From contig JAPOZE010000174.1 of NCBI GenBank assembly GCA_026706225.1, positions 8,120-14,356 of the forward strand: DNA of 6,237 bases, given 5' to 3'. A model generated the notes under the pieces. That model was not told where the DNA came from, made no database searches, and worked only from the letters and a program-made list of their open reading frames with translations. The translations under genes were made by a program, and so were the position numbers. Below, one piece after another: positions 1-4,924 of the stretch (the first letter of the stretch is position 1; each line of letters opens with the position of its first letter). The DNA is from Acidobacteriota bacterium. Its GTDB lineage: Bacteria; Acidobacteriota; Terriglobia; Versatilivoradales; Versatilivoraceae.

Positions 1-152
1 AGGACGACGGGCCGGACGGCGAGGGCTTCTACTACTGGAAGTTCGATTGCGACGAACTTCAGCTCTTCATCGAGAAGTATGAGGGCGACCCTTTCGAAGT
101 CGGCATCTCGGAAAAGATCAGCCCCGGCCGGGTCAGGATCTTCCGGTCTTAG
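1..152 (+). CDS. C-terminal end of an unidentified protein, possibly DUF4178/DUF2491-like (5' truncated)
   Basis: An open frame runs in from the left edge (first full codon at 3) and ends at TAG 150-152, leaving 49 visible residues. The piece is acidic at first (DDGPDGEG), then has an aromatic stretch YYWKFDCDELQLFIEKY and ends EVGISEKISPGRVRIFRS. This reads like alternating beta strands of a small soluble domain, with no membrane segment or signal. I do not recognise it firmly. Its place just before a DUF2617-like gene and a DUF350/aminopropyltransferase pair makes DUF4178 or DUF2491, both known companions of DUF350 genes, the most likely families, but that rests on context rather than a clear motif. 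It is separated from the next gene by 76 bp. The frame being coding is supported by its composition and by ending just before a short non-coding gap. Confidence 0.55.
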   Translation, partial: DDGPDGEGFYYWKFDCDELQLFIEKYEGDPFEVGISEKISPGRVRIFRS

Positions 153-228
153 CCGGTGATTCTCCCCAGGGCAGGAGTGCCCGGCACGGTCTATTTCCCA
201 CAGACTTCACCACAGGACTCGAACGACG
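153..228. other. 76-bp intergenic gap with a short weak stem-loop
   Basis: This gap lies between the upstream stop and the GTG start at 229. It contains a perfect 5-bp inverted repeat, GGGCA (169-173) and TGCCC (178-182), around a GGAG loop. No T-tract follows, so it does not look like an intrinsic terminator. I see no convincing -35/-10 pair; TATTTC at 192-197 is a poor -10. An AGGA at 214-217 lies 11 nt before the GTG and is the only candidate ribosome site. Confidence 0.3.
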
Positions 229-825
229 GTGCAGCAACCACCTTCCCTGTCATGCACCGAGCCACCGGCTGAGATTTCCGGTCCGGCGCTCGCCTTGCCC
301 TACCAGGACACCTCGCACCGAAACCTGCGACTCTGCCTGTTTCGGGAAGCCATTGACCTCTCCCGCTTCAAGGTCGTATCCTCGGCCGTCCTGCGCCACC
401 TCGACATGGACCTTGAGGTTCACGTGATCGGGGCCAGCCACCTGATACGCTGCGGGCGCTGGTCGGAACTGCTCTCCTGCGCCGGCGGCAGCGAGACGGC
501 GCCTGTCCTTGCCCTGGGACCGGACTTCTCCGGCCGGCAACCCTTCCGGTACCTGGACGGGAACCTCCGCTACGAGTTCGAGGTCGGACTCATATCGACC
601 GGAGGGATCTCGGGGCTGGATCGGCTGGATCGAGCGCTGGACCGGATCAGCCGCTATCCGGTCCACCTGGCCTCGGAGTTTGCGACCGAAGATGCCGGCC
701 ACCGCCCGCCGGTGACCTGCCTGGGAGTGCGCCCACTGGAGCGGGGGCTGGAAGTAGGTTCCCTGCACTACTATCCCCAGGAGTCCACGGGGGTCTTGAG
801 CCGGTCGGTGATGACGGTCCGGTAG
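229..825 (+). CDS. DUF2617-like family protein
   Basis: This encodes a 198-residue soluble protein without a signal peptide or membrane segment. Features that resemble the DUF2617 family as I know it are an N-terminal LPYQDTSHRNLRLCLF (residues 23-38), the VIGASH motif at 66-71, a central YEFEVGLISTGGI strand region (115-127), and the C-terminal LHYYPQESTGVLSRSVMT (179-196), matching the family's aromatic-Tyr-Pro motif near the end. Family members are about 160-190 residues, so the length fits. The function of DUF2617 is unknown; in actinobacteria it travels with DUF350, DUF4178/DUF4247 and spermidine-synthase-like genes, and the same company appears here. The start is uncertain: GTG at 229 is the first start codon in the frame after the stop at 157, with only a weak AGGA 11 nt upstream. 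The first 20 residues are Pro-rich and may be dispensable. The stop overlaps the ribosome site of the next gene, suggesting translational coupling. Confidence 0.7.
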   Translation: MQQPPSLSCTEPPAEISGPALALPYQDTSHRNLRLCLFREAIDLSRFKVVSSAVLRHLDMDLEVHVIGASHLIRCGRWSELLSCAGGSETAPVLALGPDFSGRQPFRYLDGNLRYEFEVGLISTGGISGLDRLDRALDRISRYPVHLASEFATEDAGHRPPVTCLGVRPLERGLEVGSLHYYPQESTGVLSRSVMTVR

Positions 826-830
826 GAGGA
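824..830 (+). promoter_or_regulatory. Ribosome binding site of the coiled-coil protein gene
   Basis: AGGAGGA lies 5 nt before ATG 836 and overlaps the TAG stop (823-825) of the DUF2617-like gene. It is the strongest ribosome site in the upstream operon. It fixes the 836 start and implies coupled translation of the two genes. Confidence 0.8.
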
Positions 831-835
831 GAACC

Positions 836-2275
836 ATGGACAGACAATCCCTGCTCTACGCCTCGGCCGGAATAGCTTTGCTGGCTCTCCTGGTGGTGGT
901 TCTCACCTACTCGGGCGGAGGGTTGAACCCGCAGACTCAAGCCGGTCTGGCCACCGCCGAGCAGCTACTGAACACCTCGCGGACCAATTATGGAGAGCTG
1001 AGCCGCGAGGCCCGCTCCCTGATCGACTCCATGACCGGGCTGCCTCAGTCCAGGCGGGAGCAGTGGCTGACCCGACTGGACCAATCGGAAAAGGACCTGG
1101 AATCTGCTTCCAACGAGCTGGAACAGGCCACGGAACTGGCCGCCCGGGACGACGATGAACTGCGGGTGGAGATCGAACGCCGTATCGACCAGGCCAGGCA
1201 GAAGCGGACCCAGGCGTTGCAGACCGCCAGCGAGATCCTGGATGTGGCCAGGACCGTCAGCGAGGTGGACAAGAATCGTAGCCGGTACGTCGGGGAGGCC
1301 CGTGCCGGCTATCGCCAAATCGCCGCCTACCGCCCCGCCAGCGTCGCCGGCGCTCGGAGAGCCATGATCGACTGGCCCGAGAAAAAAGCCGACTTGAGCC
1401 AGGCCATCCAACAGATGGCTGACGTCAAGGCCCGGTCGGAGTCCCTGTGGAAGGAGCGCTCCCGGGCCATCGGCGCGACCGACGCCGACGCCTTGCTGAT
1501 CCTGGAGACCCACCAGAGCTTGCAGGCCGACGGGCTGCAACTGGCCCGCCTGGACAGCCAGCTCGGCCAAAGGGTGGGTCAGCTCTACCTCTCCTGGGAC
1601 AGAATCCTGGTGGACATGGACATCCGGGAAGGTGAGACCCTGACCCTGCACCACAAGTACAAGACGGTGACGGTTCAAATCCAGGATCCCCGGAAGAAAC
1701 AGGGCGCCCACTCCGAAAGCGAGGCCTGGGTTCAGGTTACCAAAGCCACCTTCGACGCCCTGGAAGACAAGCTGGGGATGTCGGTGGCCCGCAAGCCGGC
1801 GGGAAAATACGAGGAAGAAGCCGAATCGCTGGCCCAGCCCGCCGGTTATTCCTACGTGGCGCCCCCAGGGCAGAGCAACCAGTATGGGCAATGGCGCCGG
1901 GACAGTTACGGCGGTTCCTTCTGGGTCTTTTACGGCCAGTACATGTTCATGCGCTCCATGTTCTGGGGACCCGCCTACCAGCCCATCCTGCCCCGAGACT
2001 ACAACGACTACCGCAGATCCTACACCTCGGGCAGAACCTACTACGGCCGCACCGCCGCCGGCCGGCCTCGCTACGGCACCAACAGCCGGACGACGGCTTC
2101 CACCTATCGGTCCTCCCGCTACGTCAGAAGCGGGGGCTATCGAAACTCCTATTACAAGCGGAGCGGCGGCAACCTCAGGGGGTATCGATCGTCTCGATTT
2201 CGCACCGCCAGCGCCAGCGGACGGGGCGGCTCCTATCGCTCTCGCGGCAGCCGCTCCTTTTTCGGAGGCAAGTGA
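836..2275 (+). CDS. Membrane-anchored coiled-coil protein with Arg/Tyr/Gly/Ser-rich C-terminal tail, unknown function
   Basis: The product has 479 residues and belongs to no family I can name with confidence. It begins with one hydrophobic helix (about 7-25, LYASAGIALLALLVVVLTY) that would be an uncleaved anchor or signal. A long helical region follows (about 35-255), rich in Glu, Gln, Arg, Ala and Leu with heptad-like spacing, probably coiled coil. A short beta-type domain comes next (about 258-345, DMDIREGETLTLHHKYKTVTVQI), then a distinctive aromatic block NQYGQWRRDSYGGSFWVFYGQY (about 348-369). The last 93 residues (387-479) hold 21 Arg and 13 Tyr with Gly/Ser, and no acidic residue after Asp391. 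The tail ends SRSFFGGK. If the N-terminal helix is an anchor, the body and tail would most simply lie outside the cytoplasm, though topology is not proven. The gene sits 10 bp after the DUF2617-like gene and 2 bp before the DUF350 gene, so it is a core operon member. A role as a scaffold for the neighbouring membrane proteins is inference. Confidence 0.85.
   Translation: MDRQSLLYASAGIALLALLVVVLTYSGGGLNPQTQAGLATAEQLLNTSRTNYGELSREARSLIDSMTGLPQSRREQWLTRLDQSEKDLESASNELEQATELAARDDDELRVEIERRIDQARQKRTQALQTASEILDVARTVSEVDKNRSRYVGEARAGYRQIAAYRPASVAGARRAMIDWPEKKADLSQAIQQMADVKARSESLWKERSRAIGATDADALLILETHQSLQADGLQLARLDSQLGQRVGQLYLSWDRILVDMDIREGETLTLHHKYKTVTVQIQDPRKKQGAHSESEAWVQVTKATFDALEDKLGMSVARKPAGKYEEEAESLAQPAGYSYVAPPGQSNQYGQWRRDSYGGSFWVFYGQYMFMRSMFWGPAYQPILPRDYNDYRRSYTSGRTYYGRTAAGRPRYGTNSRTTASTYRSSRYVRSGGYRNSYYKRSGGNLRGYRSSRFRTASASGRGGSYRSRGSRSFFGGK
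2004..2269 (+). other. Low-complexity Arg/Tyr/Gly/Ser coding tract (C-terminal tail)
   Basis: The part of the 836-2275 gene from about residue 390 on encodes short irregular Arg/Tyr/Ser/Gly units such as TYRSSRYVRSGGYRNSYYKR. The units are similar in flavour but are not exact DNA repeats. The stretch is strongly basic and probably disordered. It stays in frame to the stop and base composition does not change, so it looks like genuine coding sequence rather than a frameshifted end. Confidence 0.6.
2264..2268 (+). promoter_or_regulatory. Ribosome binding site deciding the DUF350 start
   Basis: GGAGG lies 9 nt before ATG 2278, inside the last codons of the preceding gene. The same reading frame is open much further upstream (ATG at 1891), but that stretch overlaps the real 836-2275 gene and encodes no membrane-protein sequence. 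The ribosome site and the DUF350 homology both place the start at 2278. Confidence 0.75.
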
Positions 2276-2277
2276 CC

Positions 2278-3162
2278 ATGGACTGGATCGAACTGGGAGT
2301 CAGCCTGTGCTACGTGGTTCTTGGCGCGGTCATTCTGATGATTGCCAAGTTCGTCAACGACCTGCTCACGCCCTACGCCCTCGACGAGGAGCTGACGGTC
2401 CGGGACAACCCGGCCATCGGGCTGAGCTTGAGCGGCTATTACGCCGGGGTCATGATCATCTTCCTGGGCGCCTCCACCGGAACCGAGGGCGACCTGCTCA
2501 ATCTCGACCGGCTTCTTCCCGAACTGGGGGTGGTGGCCGCCTGGGCCCTGGGCGGAATCATCCTCCTCAATCTGGGCAGGAAGCTCCTGGACAGGCTGGT
2601 GCTGCGCCACTTCAGCATCTACAAGGAACTGGTCCGGGACAGAAACGTGGGGACCGGAGCCGCGCTCTGCGGGGCCTATATCGCCACCGCGCTCATCCTG
2701 GCGGGAGCGATCTACGGTGAAATTCCCCCCGAATCCGCCTTCGCCGGAGCCTGGACCGGCCCCATCACCGCCCTGTGCTACTTCGTTGCGGGCCAGGTGA
2801 CGCTGGTCCTCTTCTCCTTCTTCTATCAGTGGATCACCCGCTACGACATTCACGCCGAGATCGAGAAGGACAACCCGGCCGCAGGAGTCGCATTCGGCGG
2901 CAACATGGTCGCCCTGGGCATCCTGTTGCTCAAGGCCAGCGCCCACCACTTCGAATCCTTCAGCGCCAGTCTCACCGAATACGCCAGTCTGGCGGCCGTC
3001 GGTTTCGTGGCTCTCTTCCTGTTGCGTGAACTGGTCGACCACGCGCTGCTGCCGCGGACCCGCATCGCCCACGAGATCGCGGTCGACAGAAACCTGGGAG
3101 TCGCCTGGATCGAGTCGGTGGTGGCCATCGGCATGGCGTCCATCCTCTTCTTCATGCTGTAA
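2278..3162 (+). CDS. DUF350 family integral membrane protein, tandem two-domain form
   Basis: The product is a 294-residue polytopic membrane protein with about eight hydrophobic segments (roughly 6-26, 47-66, 84-99, 125-146, 160-183, 201-220, 236-250, 273-293). It fits two DUF350 domains in tandem; single-domain members such as E. coli YjfL are about 130 residues with four segments. A short motif recurs four times before alternate membrane helices: EELTVRDNPAIG (37-48), KELVRDRNVGTG (116-127), AEIEKDNPAAG (193-203) and HEIAVDRNLGVA (265-276), alternating DNP and DRN forms. The final repeat has Ala where the others have Gly. The biochemical function of DUF350 is not established. The family is often encoded next to spermidine-synthase-like or glutathionylspermidine-synthase-like genes, as here. 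Its start lies 2 bp after the upstream stop, so translation is probably coupled. A channel, flippase or membrane partner of the aminopropyltransferase are possible roles, all inferred. Confidence 0.88.
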   Translation: MDWIELGVSLCYVVLGAVILMIAKFVNDLLTPYALDEELTVRDNPAIGLSLSGYYAGVMIIFLGASTGTEGDLLNLDRLLPELGVVAAWALGGIILLNLGRKLLDRLVLRHFSIYKELVRDRNVGTGAALCGAYIATALILAGAIYGEIPPESAFAGAWTGPITALCYFVAGQVTLVLFSFFYQWITRYDIHAEIEKDNPAAGVAFGGNMVALGILLLKASAHHFESFSASLTEYASLAAVGFVALFLLRELVDHALLPRTRIAHEIAVDRNLGVAWIESVVAIGMASILFFML

Positions 3163-3201
3163 CCCGCATTGCCACCGGCGACCCGGTGAGAATCGCAGGG
3201 T
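3162..3201 (+). other. Intercistronic imperfect hairpin between the DUF350 and aminopropyltransferase genes
   Basis: The inner stem is perfect: CACCGG (3173-3178) pairs with CCGGTG (3183-3188) around a CGAC loop. After a 2x2 internal loop the stem continues with ATT (3168-3170)/AAT (3191-3193), GC (3166-3167)/GC (3195-3196) and ACCC (3162-3165)/GGGT (3198-3201), with single-base bulges at 3194 and 3197. That gives 15 base pairs reaching from the DUF350 stop codon to 17 nt before the next ATG. No T-run follows, so it is not a typical intrinsic terminator. It may stabilise or process the mRNA, or set the ratio of the two proteins. Confidence 0.5.
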
Positions 3202-3217
3202 AACCCCGGATCTCCCC

Positions 3218-4867
3218 ATGAACCGATTCCGACACGCCCGGAAGGTGCTGGCGGCGTCCATGTTCGTCATGGGGGCTTGCGGGATTGCCTACGAGTACAC
3301 CCTGGGGGCGCTGGGCAACAACCTGATGGGTTCCTCCCACGAGCAGATCTTCGTGGTCATCGGGTTGATGATGTTTGCCATGGGCCTGGGAGCCACCCTG
3401 CAGAAGAACATCAGCGGCAACCTGGTGGACAAGTTCCTGCTGGTCGAGATCCTGCTGGGGCTGACGGGAGGGATCAGCGCCCTGGTCATCTACCTGGCCT
3501 ACGTCTACTCCACCAGCTACATGCTGCTGCTGTGGGGATTCTCGCTGGGGATCGGCATCCTCATCGGTCTTGAAATCCCCCTGCTGATCCGCATCAACCG
3601 TGAGTATTCTGCCAGTCTCAAGACCAACCTGTCCGAGATCCTGAGCATGGATTACGTGGGCGCGCTGGTGGGAGCCCTGCTGTTCACCTTCGTCCTCTTC
3701 GCCAACCTGTCCGTCAACCAGATCGCCGTGGTCCTGGGATGCGCCAACCTCCTGCTGGCCCTGCTGGGGCTGGCCTACTTCCGCCCCCTGCTGCGCCATT
3801 TCAGGAAGCTTCTGCTGCTCTCCTGCGCCGGTGCGGCGCTCCTGGGCTGCCTGCTGGCCCTGTCGGAGGACTGGCGGGTTTCGCTGGAGCAGCGGACCTA
3901 CAGCGATCCCATCATCCACAGCCATACCTCCAGGTACCAGCACATCGTCATGACCCGCCGGAACGACCGGCTCAGCCTCTTCATCAACGGCCACTTGCAG
4001 TTCAATTCCCGGGACGAGCGGATTTACCACGAGATGCTGGTCCATGTGCCCTTTGCGGTGGCTTCGACCCGTGCCAGAGTGCTGATTCTCGGGGGAGGGG
4101 ACGGCCTGGCGCTCAGGGAGGTGCTGAAATACGAGGCAGTGCGGCGGGTGGACCTGGTGGACATCGATCCCGCCATGACCGACCTGGCCGCCACCCATCC
4201 CGACCTGGTCCGCCTCAACCGGGGAGCCCTGCTGGACGAGCGTGTCACCCTGCGTCCGGCACTGGGTGTCTCCGAGGGAGAAATCCGAACCGTCTCGCGT
4301 CCCAGCAAGCTGGCCCCCTCCCTGCTCAGCGACACCGTCTATCCCCAGGCCAAGGTCCGGGTGTTCAACCTGGACGCCGATCTGTTCGTTCGCAGCCTGC
4401 AGGGGCCCTACGACCTGGTGATCGTCGACTTTCCCGATCCGAAATCGGTGGGCACGGCCAAGCTCTACTCCCTGGATTTCTATCGCAGGCTGGCCCGCCA
4501 ACTCGGCCCCGGCGGCCTGGTGGCGGTGCAGTCCACCTCGCCCTACCACTCCCGGGAGATGTTCCTGTGCATCGGGAAAACGCTGCGGGCCGCCGGCTTC
4601 CGGGCCCTGCCCTACCGGCAGAACGTCCCCAGCTTCGGGGAGTGGGGGTGGCACCTGGCCTGGCTGCACGAAACCGGCGAGTCGGACATGAAGGAAAAGC
4701 TGGAGGGGCTGACGTCCATCGGGGTCCCGACCGGCTATCTCACCGCTGCCCTCGTCTCCAACGCCACCGCCTTCGGCAAGCGCTGGCTCGACGACGCCCA
4801 TATCGAAATCAACACCAAGTTCCGGCCCACCATTCTCCAATACCACCGGCAGTCCTGGAGAAACTGA
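3218..4867 (+). CDS. Membrane-anchored spermidine synthase-like aminopropyltransferase
   Basis: The product has 549 residues in two parts. Residues 1-216 carry about seven hydrophobic helices, including ACGIAYEYTLGALGNNLMG (20-38), MMFAMGLGAT (51-60), LVEILLGLTGG (75-85) and GLEIPLLIR (117-125), typical of the N-terminal half of membrane-fused spermidine synthases. Residues 225-549 form the aminopropyltransferase fold: YQHIVM (240-245), FINGHLQFNSRDERIYHEMLVH (255-276), the nucleotide-binding loop GGGDGLALREVLK (292-304), VDIDP (314-318), the catalytic-type VIVDFPDPKSVGTAKLYSLDFY (401-422, Asp404 and Asp407), and PSFGEWGWHLA (471-481). By family it would transfer aminopropyl from decarboxylated S-adenosylmethionine to an amine; the actual acceptor is unknown. 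Between ALLDERV and VFNLDADLF (about 344-382) there is extra sequence relative to ordinary SpeE. ATG 3218 is chosen because the TM domain begins there and the open upstream sequence overlaps the DUF350 gene. Its ribosome site is weak (GGA 3208-3210). Confidence 0.9.
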   Translation: MNRFRHARKVLAASMFVMGACGIAYEYTLGALGNNLMGSSHEQIFVVIGLMMFAMGLGATLQKNISGNLVDKFLLVEILLGLTGGISALVIYLAYVYSTSYMLLLWGFSLGIGILIGLEIPLLIRINREYSASLKTNLSEILSMDYVGALVGALLFTFVLFANLSVNQIAVVLGCANLLLALLGLAYFRPLLRHFRKLLLLSCAGAALLGCLLALSEDWRVSLEQRTYSDPIIHSHTSRYQHIVMTRRNDRLSLFINGHLQFNSRDERIYHEMLVHVPFAVASTRARVLILGGGDGLALREVLKYEAVRRVDLVDIDPAMTDLAATHPDLVRLNRGALLDERVTLRPALGVSEGEIRTVSRPSKLAPSLLSDTVYPQAKVRVFNLDADLFVRSLQGPYDLVIVDFPDPKSVGTAKLYSLDFYRRLARQLGPGGLVAVQSTSPYHSREMFLCIGKTLRAAGFRALPYRQNVPSFGEWGWHLAWLHETGESDMKEKLEGLTSIGVPTGYLTAALVSNATAFGKRWLDDAHIEINTKFRPTILQYHRQSWRN

Positions 4868-4884
4868 TAAAGAATCCCTATACT
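4856..4884 (+). promoter_or_regulatory. Possible sigma-70-type promoter for the alcohol dehydrogenase gene
   Basis: TATACT at 4879-4884 matches five of six bases of the -10 consensus. TGGAGA at 4856-4861 lies 17 bp upstream and matches four of six bases of the -35 consensus. The -35 overlaps the end of the aminopropyltransferase gene. Transcription would begin near 4891, giving a leader of about 34 nt. The local drop in GC supports it, but short matches like this arise by chance. Confidence 0.35.
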
Positions 4885-4887
4885 TTG

Positions 4888-4916
4888 CCCTGTTTTTTGC
4901 ACGGCTTAAAAAAGGG
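4888..4916 (+). promoter_or_regulatory. Possible leader hairpin touching the ribosome site of the dehydrogenase gene
   Basis: CCC (4888-4890) plus TTTTTT (4893-4898) can pair with AAAAAA (4908-4913) plus GGG (4914-4916), leaving a 2-nt bulge (4891-4892) and a 9-nt loop (4899-4907). The GGG is the first half of the GGGAGG ribosome site, so pairing would partly hide it. The A-U core is weak. The fold also depends on transcription starting upstream of 4888, for example by read-through from the operon. Confidence 0.3.
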
Positions 4917-4919
4917 AGG
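4914..4919 (+). promoter_or_regulatory. Ribosome binding site of the iron-containing alcohol dehydrogenase
   Basis: GGGAGG lies 5 nt before ATG 4925. It is a strong site that fixes the start, which also agrees with the family N-terminus (a beta strand leading to GAIHFGRGA). Confidence 0.75.
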
Positions 4920-4924
4920 CCAGC

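Noticed and set aside
169..182. GGGCA/TGCCC stem-loop as a terminator after the first partial gene
   Set aside because: The stem is only 5 bp with a 4-nt loop, and no T-tract follows within the next bases, so it does not meet the pattern of an intrinsic terminator.
965..1891. A 308-codon minus-strand open frame opposite the coiled-coil protein
   Set aside because: It is a shadow of a gene with a strong ribosome site and operon position. The translation (Gly/Val/Leu/Gln-rich) shows no recognisable family.
2004..2269. Arg/Tyr-rich tract as a tandem DNA repeat or mobile-element remnant
   Set aside because: The amino-acid units are alike in composition, but the DNA has no exact periodic repeat, and there are no terminal inverted or direct repeats around it.
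1884..2720. Two plus-strand frames overlapping the Arg/Tyr tail and the start of the DUF350 gene, suggesting a frameshift or fusion
   Set aside because: The real 836-2275 frame is open to a stop 2 bp before the DUF350 ATG, which has its own ribosome site. The overlapping frames encode Pro/Thr/Ala- or Arg/Leu-rich sequence with no homology.
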